Assembly (NCBI GenBank): GCA_022843955.1
Contig: JALHMQ010000001.1
Location: forward strand, 1-64,000
Reading direction: 5' to 3'
Source: Burkholderiaceae bacterium
Lineage (GTDB): Bacteria; Pseudomonadota; Gammaproteobacteria; Burkholderiales; Burkholderiaceae_F
DNA length: 64,000 nt
In this document: positions 7,508 through 17,285 of the stretch, piece by piece
Layout of the letters: every line of letters starts with the position of its first letter
Numbering within the stretch: position 1 is the stretch's first letter
Notes under the pieces: model-generated
What the model saw: the letters and a program-made list of their open reading frames with translations, nothing else
What the model was told of the DNA's origin: nothing
Database searches by the model: none
Position numbers and translations under genes: made by a program

Positions 7508-8869
7508 ATGACCACCGCTACAGGTGCTGCGCAGCTCAGCGGCGCGCCGGCCACGACCAGCAAGGCGACGCTGATGGCCACTGACTACATGACCGGCTTC
7601 GGCAACGAGTGCGCCACCGAGGCGTTGCCGGGGGCGCTGCCGGTCGGCCGCAACTCGCCGCAGCGCTGTCCGTATGGTTTGTATGCCGAGCAGTTGTCCG
7701 GTACCGCATTCACCGCTGCGCGTGGCGCCAACCGCCGCACCTGGACCTACCGGATCCGGCCGGCGGCGGTGCACTTGCCGTTCAAGCGTATCGACAACGG
7801 AATGCTGTCGAGCGATTTCCAGACGACCGAAACGCCGCCCAACCAGCTGCGTTGGGATCCGCTGCCGATCCCGGCAGCGCCGACAGACTTCGTCGAGGGG
7901 CTCGTGACCTTCGCCGGCAATGGCGACCCGTACGCGCAAAGCGGCTGCGCGATCCACCTGTACGCCTGCAACCGCGCGATGGTCGATCGCTACTTCTACA
8001 GTGCCGACGGCGAGCTGCTCATCGTGCTGCAACAGGGTCGGTTGCGTTTTGCCACCGAACTGGGCGTGATCGAGGCCGAGCCGCGCGAAATCGTGGTGAT
8101 TCCACGTGGCGTGCGTTTCCGTGTCGAGCTGCTCGACGGTGCTGCGCGCGGCTACGTGTGCGAAAACTTCGGCGCAGGGCTGCGGCTGCCCGACCTGGGC
8201 GTGATCGGCTCCAATGGGCTGGCCAACCCGCGCGATTTCATGATCCCGGTGGCGGCCTACGAAGACCGTGCCGCGCCCTCCGAGATCGTTGCCAAGTTCA
8301 TGGGCAACCTGTGGAGCGCACAGACCGACCGCTCACCGCTGGACGTGGTCGCCTGGCACGGCAACTTCTCCCCCTACAAGTACGACCTGCGCCGCTTCAA
8401 CACCATCGGCTCGATCAGCTACGACCACCCGGACCCGTCCATCTTCCTCGTGTTGCAGTCGCAGTCCGACACGCCGGGGGTCGACAGCATCGACTTCGTG
8501 ATCTTTCCGCCGCGCATCCTGGCGATGGAGAACACCTTCCGCCCGCCCTGGTTCCATCGCAACATCGCCAGCGAATTCATGGGCCTGATCCACGGTGTGT
8601 ATGACGCCAAGGCCACCGGGTTCTTGCCTGGCGGCGCGAGCCTGCACAATTGCATGACCGGGCATGGTCCGGACGCCGGCACCTTTGCCAAGGCGTCCAG
8701 CGCCGATACGAGCAAGCCAGATTACGTGCGCGACACCATGGCGTTCATGTTCGAGACGCGCTGCGTGATCCGGCCGACCCGGTTTGCGCTCGAGTCAGCG
8801 CAGCTGCAGGCCGAGTACTTCCAGTGCTGGCAAGGGCTGAAGCGCAACTTCGATCCGACCACGCGGTAG
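7508..8869 (+). CDS. hmgA: Homogentisate 1,2-dioxygenase
   Basis: This 453-aa cytoplasmic non-haem iron enzyme opens the ring of homogentisate to give maleylacetoacetate. The family opening [13 protein letters not shown] and the iron-ligand segments [12 protein letters not shown] (His and Glu) and [11 protein letters not shown] (His) are all present, and the length is typical. The start at 7508 follows AGGAGG at 7496-7501. A roughly 23-residue Ala/Thr-rich extension precedes the conserved core; an internal ATG before TDYMTGFG is possible. It is the central gene of the aromatic cluster and follows the hydroxylase pair that probably makes its substrate. Confidence 0.97.
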   Translation: MTTATGAAQLSGAPATTSKATLMATDYMTGFGNECATEALPGALPVGRNSPQRCPYGLYAEQLSGTAFTAARGANRRTWTYRIRPAAVHLPFKRIDNGMLSSDFQTTETPPNQLRWDPLPIPAAPTDFVEGLVTFAGNGDPYAQSGCAIHLYACNRAMVDRYFYSADGELLIVLQQGRLRFATELGVIEAEPREIVVIPRGVRFRVELLDGAARGYVCENFGAGLRLPDLGVIGSNGLANPRDFMIPVAAYEDRAAPSEIVAKFMGNLWSAQTDRSPLDVVAWHGNFSPYKYDLRRFNTIGSISYDHPDPSIFLVLQSQSDTPGVDSIDFVIFPPRILAMENTFRPPWFHRNIASEFMGLIHGVYDAKATGFLPGGASLHNCMTGHGPDAGTFAKASSADTSKPDYVRDTMAFMFETRCVIRPTRFALESAQLQAEYFQCWQGLKRNFDPTTR

Positions 8870-9286
8870 GGGCCGCCGGGGCGAGGGCGACCCGGCCGTC
8901 TTGCGTTCGCCCCGGCAAACTCCAACGGCATGCCGAGTGGCGCTCGCTCTCAAGCGCCTCGTGCCACCGTGAAGGACGTCCAAACGACGTGGTCCTTGTC
9001 CATAACATCCGTGGACGGACGCATGTCCAGCTACTCGTCGAACGGCATGGCGTGCTCGTTCGGATAGCGGAACTGGGCGACGCGTTGCTCTGCGCCGGCC
9101 AGGTCATGCGCGATGGCCATCAGTCGCTTCCTACGGCCTGGCGCTCGTCGCGGCGCACGACGCCCAGATCGTGAGAAACAGCCGGCGCCAAGCGACGCCC
9201 GTGCAATGTGGCGCCTCGCAAGCACCGCTGCCGGTAGCATCTCGTCCGGTCTGCAGCCCGCCTGCTGCTTCATCTCGGGTCGTCCC
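8870..9286. other. 417-bp gap before the TRAP transporter genes
   Basis: No convincing gene was found. A short minus-strand reading frame ending at 9031 would encode a 29-residue peptide ending in PNEHAMPFDE, starting at 9120, but there is no ribosome site or known family to support it. The region probably contains the promoter for the TRAP genes, though no clear -35/-10 pair was recognised. Confidence 0.4.
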
Positions 9287-10387
9287 ATGCTCTGCTTTCT
9301 GCGGCCGCTGATCGCGGCAGCCCTGTTGGTCATCCTCGCTGCATCTGCTGCGCATGCGCAGGAGTTCACGCTCAAGGTGGCGCACTTCCTGCCCACCAGC
9401 TCCACCACGCACGCCAAGTTCATCGTGCCCTGGTGCGAACGCATTCGCGCGCAGAGCAACGGGCGACTGCGCTGCCAGATCTTTCCGTCGATGCAACTGG
9501 GCGGCACGCCGCCGCAGCTGTACGACCAGGCGCGCGATGGCATTGCCGACATCGTCTGGACCCTGCCGGGCTACACGGCAGGGCGCTTTCCGGTGACCGA
9601 GGTGTTCGAACTGCCGTTCATGACGCCGAACGCGACGGCGGCATCCCAGGCGCTGTGGACTTTTTATACCCGCCACGCGGTCAAGGAGTTCGAGGCAGTG
9701 AAGCCGCTCGCATTGCATGTGCACGACAACGGCTACCTGCATCTGCGCGACAAGCCGATCAACACGCTGGCGGACTTCAAGGGCATGAAGATCCGTGCGC
9801 CGACACGTCAGACCAATCGCCTGCTGTCTCGCCTCGGGGCGACGCCGGTGTCGATGCCGGTGCCGCAACTTGCCGACGCCCTGAGCAAGGGCGTGATCGA
9901 CGGGGCGGTGGTGCCGTGGGAGGTGGTGCCGTCGATCAAGGTGCACGAGATTGTCAAATTTCACTCGGAGACCGACCCGGCGATGCCGGCGCTCTACACG
10001 GCCGTGTTTCTCTACGCGATGAACCGCAAGACCTACGACAGCCTGCCGCCGGACTTGCAGAAGGTGATCGACGTCAACAGCGGCCTGCCGCTGGCGGCGG
10101 AACTGGGGCGGCTGTGGGACGCGTCTGCCCCGGCCGCGCGCAAGCAGGCGACGGACCGCGGCAATCTGATCAACGTGATCCCTGCGACCGAACTGGCTGC
10201 ATGGGACCGCGCCGCGCGGCCGCTGTACGGCGACTGGATTGCCGACATGAACCGGCGCGGCCTCGATGGCAACGCCCTGCTGGCCGATGCACGTGCCCTA
10301 ATTGCGCAGTACGCCGCTGCCGCTGACGCGATCAGCGCGCGACCGGCGGCAGCGCCGACGGGCAGTACCGCCGCGCCCCGCAAGTGA
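9287..10387 (+). CDS. TRAP transporter periplasmic substrate-binding protein (DctP family)
   Basis: This 366-aa secreted binding protein has a clear signal peptide (MLCFLRPLIAAALLVILAASAAHA, cleaved about residue 24) and then the mature start QEFTLKVAHFLP typical of DctP proteins. The ATG at 9287 was chosen because it directly begins the signal peptide; longer in-frame starts would bury it. The TRAP family captures organic acids in the periplasm for sodium- or proton-driven import. It overlaps the small-permease gene (TGATG), forming a three-gene unit. The ligand is probably an aromatic acid feeding the hmgA pathway, by context only. Confidence 0.9.
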   Translation: MLCFLRPLIAAALLVILAASAAHAQEFTLKVAHFLPTSSTTHAKFIVPWCERIRAQSNGRLRCQIFPSMQLGGTPPQLYDQARDGIADIVWTLPGYTAGRFPVTEVFELPFMTPNATAASQALWTFYTRHAVKEFEAVKPLALHVHDNGYLHLRDKPINTLADFKGMKIRAPTRQTNRLLSRLGATPVSMPVPQLADALSKGVIDGAVVPWEVVPSIKVHEIVKFHSETDPAMPALYTAVFLYAMNRKTYDSLPPDLQKVIDVNSGLPLAAELGRLWDASAPAARKQATDRGNLINVIPATELAAWDRAARPLYGDWIADMNRRGLDGNALLADARALIAQYAAAADAISARPAAAPTGSTAAPRK

Positions 10388-10875
10388 TGGCCGGGTTCCT
10401 CCAGCGCGCGAGCGAGTGGCTCGCCGTGCTCGGTGCGCTGGTACTGCTCGCCGTGGCGACCGTGGCAGTCGTATCGATCGCTGGCCGTTGGCTGGTCGAC
10501 GCACCGATCACCGGCGATGTGGAATTGATGCAGGTCGCCTGCGTCGTGGCGATCGCCTGTTTTCTTCCGTATTGCCAATGGCGCGGCGGCCACGTGCGGG
10601 TGGAGTTCTTCACTCAGCGCACCGGCCCGCGCCTGCGCGGCGCACTCGATCGGCTCGGCCACGCGCTGCTTGCGGCAATCATGCTGCTGCTCGCGTGGCG
10701 CGCCGGCGTGGGCGTGGCCGAGATGAAGGCGCATGGCGAGACCACCATGGTGCTCGGCTTCCCCGCGTGGCTGATGTATCTCGCCCTCGTGCCCGGCTTG
10801 CTGCTGTCTGCCGCCGTTGCGCTGCATGCCGCGGTCACCGATGTTCAGCCCGAACGCAGCGAAGGCGCGTTCTGA
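10387..10875 (+). CDS. TRAP transporter small permease (DctQ family)
   Basis: This 162-aa membrane protein has four predicted helices (about residues 14-36, 48-64, 88-107 and 130-150), the standard shape of DctQ. It starts at an ATG in a TGATG overlap with dctP; a GTG three bases earlier is also possible. It ends in another TGATG overlap with the large permease. It joins the large subunit in the inner membrane to form the TRAP translocon. Confidence 0.9.
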   Translation: MAGFLQRASEWLAVLGALVLLAVATVAVVSIAGRWLVDAPITGDVELMQVACVVAIACFLPYCQWRGGHVRVEFFTQRTGPRLRGALDRLGHALLAAIMLLLAWRAGVGVAEMKAHGETTMVLGFPAWLMYLALVPGLLLSAAVALHAAVTDVQPERSEGAF

Positions 10876-12200
10876 TGGACGCTACGCCGGGCAGCGCGCT
10901 CCTGCTGTTTGCCGCCATGCTGGCGCTGATGGCGTTGCGCATGCCCATCTGGGTCGCCATGTTCGTGCCTGGCGCCGTCGGCTACGTGTGGCTGGCGTCC
11001 GGCGAGGCGTGGATGGCCTACCTCAAGGGTCTGGCGTTCGCGCGCTTTTCGATCTACGACTTGTCGGTGATTCCGCTGTTCATTCTGATGGGACAGTTCG
11101 CCGCGCAGGGCGGGCTGTCGCGCGCGCTTTATCGCGCCGCCGCGGCGTTCGTGGGTCATTGGCGTGGCGGCTTGGCACAGGCCAGCATCCTGGCCTGCGC
11201 GGCCTTCGGCGCAGTGTGTGGTTCATCGGTCGCCACGGCCGCCACCATCGGCCAGGTGGCGCTGCCGGAGATGAAGCGCTATCGATACGAGCCCGCGCTC
11301 GCCACCGCCACCGTGGCCGCCGGAGGTACGTTGGGGATCCTGATTCCGCCGTCGGTGGTGCTGGTGATCTACGCGATCATCGCCGAGCAGAACATCGCCA
11401 AGCTCTTCGCAGCGGCGCTGGTGCCCGGGCTGATTGCCTTGGCCGGCTACTGCGTCGCGATTGCGCTGTTCTGCCGGGCGCGTCCGCATGCCGGTCCGGC
11501 TGAACCGCGCCAGCACGCTGCCGCGCGCTGGCGCACGCTGTGGTCGGTGTGGCCGGTGGTCGGCGTCTTCGCACTCGTGTTCGGTGGCATCTACGGTGGC
11601 GTGTTCACCGCAGTGGAGGGCGCGGCGGTCGGCGCGTTGCTCACCTTGATCGCGGGCATCGGGCGCGGCGCCATGCGCTGGGCTGGCCTGCGCCGGGCCT
11701 TCCTCTCGACCGCGGCGACGACCGGCATGATCTTCATGATCTTTGTCGGCGCCGACATGCTCAACACCGCACTGGCCCTGACCGGGATGCCGGCGCTGGT
11801 GGCGGCCTTCGTGGCGGACATGTCCTGGCCGCCGTTGCTCGTGGTGGTGGCCATATTGCTCGTGTACATCGTGCTCGGTGCGGTGATGGACGAGTTGTCG
11901 ATGCTGCTGCTGACCCTGCCGGTACTGTTGCCGACCGTGCTGGCCCTCGACCTGTATGGCCTCGCACCGGAAGCCAAGGCGATCTGGTTCGGCATCCTGG
12001 TGCTGTGTGTCGTCAACATCGGCTTGATCGCGCCGCCGGTCGGGCTCAACGTGTACGTCGTGCACGGGATCGCAGGCGACGTGCCGATGACGGCCACGTA
12101 TCGTCGCGTCATGATCTTTCTGGCAGCCGATGCCGTGCGCCTGCTGCTGTTGCTGGCGTTCCCGATGCTGTCGCTGTGGCTGGTGCAGTTCGTCGCATGA
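10875..12200 (+). CDS. TRAP transporter large permease (DctM family)
   Basis: This 441-aa inner-membrane protein has about 12 helices. Family landmarks include the early RMPIWVAMFVPG segment, PLFILMGQFAAQGGLS and GGTLGILIPPSVVLVIYAI, which is characteristic of DctM. The start at 10875 overlaps the dctQ stop. The protein is the transport channel of the TRAP system. The maiA gene follows 34 bp later, tying this carrier to the homogentisate route. Confidence 0.92.
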   Translation: MDATPGSALLLFAAMLALMALRMPIWVAMFVPGAVGYVWLASGEAWMAYLKGLAFARFSIYDLSVIPLFILMGQFAAQGGLSRALYRAAAAFVGHWRGGLAQASILACAAFGAVCGSSVATAATIGQVALPEMKRYRYEPALATATVAAGGTLGILIPPSVVLVIYAIIAEQNIAKLFAAALVPGLIALAGYCVAIALFCRARPHAGPAEPRQHAAARWRTLWSVWPVVGVFALVFGGIYGGVFTAVEGAAVGALLTLIAGIGRGAMRWAGLRRAFLSTAATTGMIFMIFVGADMLNTALALTGMPALVAAFVADMSWPPLLVVVAILLVYIVLGAVMDELSMLLLTLPVLLPTVLALDLYGLAPEAKAIWFGILVLCVVNIGLIAPPVGLNVYVVHGIAGDVPMTATYRRVMIFLAADAVRLLLLLAFPMLSLWLVQFVA

Positions 12201-12234
12201 ACGGCGCACGCCGCGTTCCATGACGGAGACCCGA

Positions 12235-12882
12235 ATGACCCCGATCAAGCTTCACGCAGCGGCCCGCTCGTCGGCCTCGTTTCGCGTGCGCATTGCGCTC
12301 AACCTCAAGGGCGTGCCGTACGACTATGTGCCACTGTCGCTGGTCAAGGGCGACCAGTTCGCCAGCGAGTTCCGCGCGATGAACCCAGCCGAACTGGTGC
12401 CGGTGCTCGAGTACGACGGCCGGCGCATGACGCAGTCGCTGGCGATCCTCGAGTTCCTGGAGGAGCGCTATCCGCAGCCGCCGTTGCTGCCGCATGACCC
12501 GGTGTTGCGCGCCTATGTGCGGGCGGCCGCGCTGTCGATTGCCTGCGAGATCCATCCGCTCAATAACCTGCGCGTGCTGCGCTACCTGGTGCGCGACCTG
12601 GCCGTCACCGATGAACAGAAGAACACCTGGTATCGCCACTGGGTGGAGCAGGGCCTCGCGCAGCTGGAAGCCTGGCTGGTAGGCGAGAAGCGCTGCGGCC
12701 GCTTCGTGCTCGGCGACGAGGTCACGCTGGCGGACGTGCTGGTGGTGCCGCAGATCTTCAACGCCCAGCGGTTCGACTGCCGGCTCGATCAGGTGCCGAC
12801 CATCATGCGCATCTTCGATGCCTGCATGCAGCTGCCGGCGTTCGAGGCCGCACGGCCGGAGAAGCAGCCGGATTTCGCCTGA
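12235..12882 (+). CDS. maiA: Maleylacetoacetate (or maleylpyruvate) isomerase, zeta-class GST
   Basis: This 215-aa enzyme isomerises maleylacetoacetate to fumarylacetoacetate using glutathione. The zeta-class active-site motif appears as ARSSASFRVRIALNLKG (residues 8-24), with the substrate-domain features NPAELVPVLEYDG and the SLAILEFLEERYP glutathione-binding segment. The ATG at 12235 has GGAG 7 bp upstream; an in-frame ATG at 12220 would add five residues. It is the last gene of the aromatic cluster and supplies the step between HmgA and the FAH-family hydrolase. Maleylpyruvate isomerases are close relatives, so the substrate rests on hmgA being in the cluster. Confidence 0.92.
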   Translation: MTPIKLHAAARSSASFRVRIALNLKGVPYDYVPLSLVKGDQFASEFRAMNPAELVPVLEYDGRRMTQSLAILEFLEERYPQPPLLPHDPVLRAYVRAAALSIACEIHPLNNLRVLRYLVRDLAVTDEQKNTWYRHWVEQGLAQLEAWLVGEKRCGRFVLGDEVTLADVLVVPQIFNAQRFDCRLDQVPTIMRIFDACMQLPAFEAARPEKQPDFA

Positions 12883-12924
12883 CGGCAGCCGGCCGCCTGT
12901 GGCGTCGGCGATCTGTCGGGTGCC

Positions 12925-12977
12925 GGATCAAGCGGCAATCAAGCGTGGATCAAGCTTGAATCAAGCGTGAATCAAGC
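12925..12977. repeat. Five tandem 11-bp repeats ending in ATCAAGC
   Basis: Between the convergent maiA and glycosyltransferase genes the sequence NNNRATCAAGC is repeated in register (units ending at 12933, 12944, 12955, 12966 and 12977), with three variable bases per unit. A period of 11 bp is about one helical turn. No function is evident; the array may be a slippage-prone spacer or a phased binding array. Confidence 0.7.
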
Positions 12978-12983
12978 ACCCGA

Positions 12984-13868
12984 TCAGGCGTCAGCCGCGG
13001 GCGGTTGCATGGGCAGCATGGAGCGGGTGCCCAGCAGCTTGCGCTTCCAGTCTGTGTAGCGGAATGTGGCGGCGAGGGCGCGCCCCTTGGCGCGTACGCC
13101 GACGGGTGCACGCAGTGCGATATCGAGCATGCCGCGCTGGCGCGGCAGGTTCATGAACAGCGGCGCGCGGCGGGCGTCGCTGTGGTACAGGCGCTCGGTC
13201 TCCAGCGGCCCGCGCAGCGCGGAGGCGACCGAGACGTCCCATCGCCGATAAAACAAAAGCTGCGGCAGCGTGACGAACTTGCCGATCAACGCCAGACCAG
13301 CGATCAGAACCCGGTCGCAGTCGCGGTAATTGCCGAGGTAGCCGCAGCGGCGCAAAGCATCGAGCCGGACCACGCCCGCCTGCAGCGGCGTACCCAGATG
13401 CAACCGCTCGCGCACCAGGCGATAGCGCTGCAGCGGATCGTCGGAGGTCGCGTCGAAGTCGCCGGTATAGATCTCGAGCGGCTGGCCTGCGAGGTCGATC
13501 AACTGCGTGCGGCCGTAGCACAGCACCGCGGCCGGATCGGCGCGCAGCGGAGCAAGGCTGTCTTCCAGCAAGCGCGGCGCGCAATAGTCGTTGGCTGACA
13601 GCCATTTGAACCAGGTGCAGCGGGCTTGCCGAGCAACGAACGACCAATTGTTGCCAAGACCGATGTTTACCGGCTGGCGGAAACTGCGAATGCGCCGGTC
13701 CTGCGCCGCATATGCCTGGATCACATCCTGCGTCGCGTCGGTCGATGCGTTGTCCGAGATGATCACTTCGAAGTCGCCATGAGACTGCGCCAGGACAGAC
13801 TCCAGCGTTTCGCTCAGGAACGGGGCGGCATTGAAGACGGGCACGCCGATGCTCACGGAAGGCGACAT
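12984..13868 (-). CDS. Glycosyltransferase family 2
   Basis: This 294-aa GT-A fold enzyme opens with the nucleotide-sugar motif SIGVPVFNAAPFLSETLESVLAQ and the core DNASTDATQDV. The DxD position reads SANDY. No membrane helix is evident, so it is cytosolic or peripheral. Such enzymes add sugars to lipids or exported polysaccharides. It stands alone with no other glycan genes beside it, so the acceptor is unknown. Its start codon is at 13868. Confidence 0.88.
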   Translation of the reverse strand: MSPSVSIGVPVFNAAPFLSETLESVLAQSHGDFEVIISDNASTDATQDVIQAYAAQDRRIRSFRQPVNIGLGNNWSFVARQARCTWFKWLSANDYCAPRLLEDSLAPLRADPAAVLCYGRTQLIDLAGQPLEIYTGDFDATSDDPLQRYRLVRERLHLGTPLQAGVVRLDALRRCGYLGNYRDCDRVLIAGLALIGKFVTLPQLLFYRRWDVSVASALRGPLETERLYHSDARRAPLFMNLPRQRGMLDIALRAPVGVRAKGRALAATFRYTDWKRKLLGTRSMLPMQPPAADA

Positions 13869-14086
13869 GTGGAGACTCCGAAATGATGGGGCAACTTGTC
13901 GCAGCCGTACGCAAAAGCGTTTGGTCAGCCGCGAGGCCTGAACGTTGCGAGCAAGTTCGACGCCGTCTTGGCGATCGTCCGATCGTCATCGCGCGGATGC
14001 AGTGTGCGGGCTTGCGTGCGTCACTGCACTGAAGGGTGTGTACGAAGGGTGGTCGCGCAGCGACCGTGCGGCCAGGGTCGGTCGAC

Positions 14087-15148
14087 CTACGCGGTCGCCC
14101 GTAAGCGGATCGCGCGCGCCAGATCGCTGACCGCAACGCCGTAGAAGTAACTGCGGTTGTAGTGCAGCAGGGCCTGCATGTTGACGGTGCCCACCCGAAA
14201 TTCGATCCCTTGTTCGCCCGCCGCGCTCCGGTACGGCAGGTCGAGCAGCAGGGCGCGCGTGTCGGGGTCGAGCAGGCCGTCGATGGTCACGCCGAGCGCG
14301 GCGAGATCGCGCCACGGATACAGCGCCGTGATGCCGCCGCCAAGCAGGTCGCTGATGGTCGCGTCGGCCTGCGCGCGGAACTGCACCGGCAGATCGCGTT
14401 GCCAGCCGTGAGCGGTGAGAAAGTTGGCCACTGAGCCGATGGCGTCGTCCCGGCTGCGCAACAGGTCGACACGACCATCGTTGTCGAAGTCCACCGCCCA
14501 GCGGCGAATCGAGCCCGGCATGAACTGCGGCAGGCCCAGGGCGCCGGCGAACGAGCCGCGCAAGCTCAACGGGTCGATGCCCTGCTCGTGGCACAGCAGG
14601 AGAAACTGCGCGAGCTCCTCTCGATACAGCGCGGCGCGGCGGGTGTAGTCGAAGGTCAGCGTGAGCAGCACGTCCAGGGTGCGGAAGCTGCCGGTGTTGC
14701 GGCCGAACACGGTCTCCACGCCGATGATCGCGACGATCACTTCTTCGGGCACGCCAAACTGCGCCCTGGCGCGCGTCAGCGTGGCGCGACTGTCGCGCAG
14801 GAACTGAGCGCCATCGCGGATGCGGCGCTCGTCAACGTTGCGCGCCCGGTAGTCGATCCAGTTGCGCGCTGCCGGCGGCACCAGGCTCGGCGTGGTCAGG
14901 CGCTCGGCCTGCGCCGAGTAGCGCGCTTGCGCAAAGGCCTGCTCGACCCAGGTGCGGTCGATGCCGTAGACCCGCACCACGTCGTCGATAAACGCCTGCA
15001 CATCGTCGCGCAGGTGATATGGCTGGGCCGTCAGCGGCTCTTCCACGGCCTGCGCACGAACCCGGGGTGCGCCCAGCGCGGCAACCGCGGCGGCGGCGAG
15101 CAGCAGCGAACGACGCATGGTTCGGTGTGAATGAGTGGGGCGGGTCAT
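14087..15148 (-). CDS. mltB: Lytic murein transglycosylase B-type
   Basis: This 353-aa periplasmic enzyme cleaves peptidoglycan glycan strands, releasing 1,6-anhydromuropeptides. The catalytic glutamate lies in IIGVETVFG, followed by GALGLPQFMPGSI and DFDNDGRVDL, all typical of the MltB family. The N-terminus has a signal peptide (RRSLLLAAAAVAALGAPRVRAQA) with no lipobox cysteine, so unlike E. coli MltB it is probably soluble. A second ATG at 15118 starts right at the signal peptide and may be the true start. It lies downstream of tgpA on the same strand. Confidence 0.9.
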   Translation of the reverse strand: MTRPTHSHRTMRRSLLLAAAAVAALGAPRVRAQAVEEPLTAQPYHLRDDVQAFIDDVVRVYGIDRTWVEQAFAQARYSAQAERLTTPSLVPPAARNWIDYRARNVDERRIRDGAQFLRDSRATLTRARAQFGVPEEVIVAIIGVETVFGRNTGSFRTLDVLLTLTFDYTRRAALYREELAQFLLLCHEQGIDPLSLRGSFAGALGLPQFMPGSIRRWAVDFDNDGRVDLLRSRDDAIGSVANFLTAHGWQRDLPVQFRAQADATISDLLGGGITALYPWRDLAALGVTIDGLLDPDTRALLLDLPYRSAAGEQGIEFRVGTVNMQALLHYNRSYFYGVAVSDLARAIRLRATA

Positions 15149-15185
15149 CTATCGTGCCGAAGTTGCGGGCGCGGCGCCTTGGCTG

Positions 15186-17285
15186 TCAGCGCGCGATGCG
15201 AGGACGATAGCGCCGAACCCGGCGCCGCAGGGCGCGCAGGTCGGTCCGTGTGAATCCGGTGCTGGACCGCGAGTAGCGCCAACGTTCCAGTTGTCCGACG
15301 AGTTCACGTGTCTCGGCCAGGCTGCCGGCATCCAGCGTTGCGGCGTCGCTGGCCTGCAGTTGGGTCAGCAGCGCGCGTGGTCCCAGATGCGCCGGCACCG
15401 CAACGCCGGCGTCGACAAGCTTGGACCGGATGCGCGCCATCAGTTCGCCCAGCGGGTCGCGCTGGGTTCGATGGCGCAGCGAGACGGCGGCCAGCACGGC
15501 GAGGATGAGGCTGATGACCACCGCGAACACCAACGCCAGCGTGCGTGTGTCGGGCACCAGGCCAAGCCGTTGGAGCAGGTCGCGCTGCCGCTCCGGGGTG
15601 TACGAGAGCACCCACTGGTTCCAGCCGTTCTCCAGCGCCTCCCAGTTGTAGCGCAGCGCTCGCAGCAGGCTGAAACTGCGTTCGCCGAAGAGCGGTGAAC
15701 CCTGCAGCTGCGAGGCGTCGCCGGCACGATTGCCGCGGTTCACGCGCTCGGGTGCCACGGCGGCGGTCGGGTCCACGCGTACCCAGCCGCGACCGGCCAG
15801 CCAGACCTCGGCCCACGCGTGCGCATCGGACTGGCGCACAGTGAGAAAGCCATCCACTGGATTGAACTCGCCGCCCTGGTAACCAGTGACCACGCGCGCC
15901 GGAATGTCCAGCGCGCGCATCAGCACCACGAAAGCGGACGAGTAGTGCTCGCAGAACCCGGCGCGCGTGTCAAACAGGAACTCGTCGACCGAGTGACGGC
16001 CGAGCGGCGGTGGCTCCAGCGTGTAGCTGTACTCCTGCTGGCGAAACCGCTGCAGCACGGCCTGGATCAGCGCAGCATCGGCGGCGCTCGACTCCAGTGC
16101 GCCGGGAACGGTGTTGCGCAACTGCGCCGCCAGTTCGAGCGTGCGCGGGTTGAAGCCCGCCGGCAGCTGCAGCCAATCCTGCAGGCCGAGCTGGGTTTCG
16201 TTCAGCCCGTAGCGGAAGCTGGTGGCCGATTTGAGCGTGTAGCGCACCCGCTCGGTGATCAGGCGGTTGGCGATCAGTTGGCCATCGGGTTGGATCCGCG
16301 CACCCAGTGCCGCCGCGTCGCGCGTATCGATCGGCAGGTCGAGGGCAAACAGCCAGTCGCGCTGGGTCGGCTCCTGCGTGATGGTGTACTCGAACGCTGG
16401 TTGAGGGTCCGCCTGCAACTGCAGCGCCACGGTGTTCGGGCCAGGTGCACGAACCGACCAGGTGCGGCCGGAGAACAGCGACAGCACCGGTCCACGCCAA
16501 TAGCGCTGGTCGTTGAGCGGCACCGGCCCGCTGAAGAGCGCGCGAAAGGCGATCTCATCGGACTCCAGCAGCTTGCCGATCGCGCCCGGCGTCATCGAGT
16601 TCGACAACCCGGTGCGGCCGGCCACCGCATCTCCCGGCATGCCCCACAGCGGGCCGCTGATGCGCGGAAACAGCAGGAACAGCGCGGCAGTGAGCGGCAC
16701 CGCCTTGAGCAGCACCAGCCCGACCAGCGCGAACTTGCGGCGGGCGGGCAGATCGGTCTCGGCGAGATTGACGCTCACCAGCACGAAGAAGAGCAACAGC
16801 ACCGCGATCAGCGTCGCCACGGCGATGACGATGCCTTGTCCGAACAGGAACTGCGTCAGCAGGATGAAGAACGCGAGAAAGACGACCACGAAGATGTCGC
16901 GCTTGGCGCGCATCTCGAGCAGCTTGAGCGCGAGCAGCATCAGCAGGAAGGTGACGCCGGCGTCGCGGCCGAGCAGGGTGCGGTGCTCCAGCCAGACCGC
17001 CGCGGTGGCGGCGATCAGCAGCGGCAGCATGGCAAAGCGCCCCGGCAGCGGCCGCTGCGCCACCACCAGCCAGCTGCGCCAGAACCACAGCACGACGAGC
17101 AGTGCGGTGGCCCACCATGGCAGGTGCTCGAAGTGCGGCATGACCACGAAGGCGAGCGCGGCGAGCAGCACCAGCACGTCGCGCCGCTCGCGCGCTGCGC
17201 TGGAGACCTGCGGCTGCAGCAGCGCCGCCTTGAGCTGCTGCAGCCGCTCGCCCAGCTTGGGCCCACGGGCGGGGACGGCACTCAT
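15186..17285 (-). CDS. tgpA: TgpA-like membrane transglutaminase-domain protein
   Basis: This 699-aa protein has about six N-terminal membrane helices (DUF3488 region, residues 30-210), then a periplasmic transglutaminase-like core, a further helix near residue 580 and a DUF4129-like C-terminus. The catalytic triad is visible as GFCEHYSS (Cys), DAHAWAEVW (His) and VDPTAAV (Asp). Its start overlaps the DUF58 gene stop by 4 bp (17282-17285). In Pseudomonas the homologue is an essential cell-envelope protein of uncertain reaction. The moxR-DUF58-tgpA order is widely conserved. Confidence 0.93.
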   Translation of the reverse strand: MSAVPARGPKLGERLQQLKAALLQPQVSSAARERRDVLVLLAALAFVVMPHFEHLPWWATALLVVLWFWRSWLVVAQRPLPGRFAMLPLLIAATAAVWLEHRTLLGRDAGVTFLLMLLALKLLEMRAKRDIFVVVFLAFFILLTQFLFGQGIVIAVATLIAVLLLFFVLVSVNLAETDLPARRKFALVGLVLLKAVPLTAALFLLFPRISGPLWGMPGDAVAGRTGLSNSMTPGAIGKLLESDEIAFRALFSGPVPLNDQRYWRGPVLSLFSGRTWSVRAPGPNTVALQLQADPQPAFEYTITQEPTQRDWLFALDLPIDTRDAAALGARIQPDGQLIANRLITERVRYTLKSATSFRYGLNETQLGLQDWLQLPAGFNPRTLELAAQLRNTVPGALESSAADAALIQAVLQRFRQQEYSYTLEPPPLGRHSVDEFLFDTRAGFCEHYSSAFVVLMRALDIPARVVTGYQGGEFNPVDGFLTVRQSDAHAWAEVWLAGRGWVRVDPTAAVAPERVNRGNRAGDASQLQGSPLFGERSFSLLRALRYNWEALENGWNQWVLSYTPERQRDLLQRLGLVPDTRTLALVFAVVISLILAVLAAVSLRHRTQRDPLGELMARIRSKLVDAGVAVPAHLGPRALLTQLQASDAATLDAGSLAETRELVGQLERWRYSRSSTGFTRTDLRALRRRVRRYRPRIAR

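Noticed and set aside
9031-9120. Short minus-strand peptide gene before the TRAP operon
   Set aside because: Only 29 residues, no ribosome site and no recognisable family.
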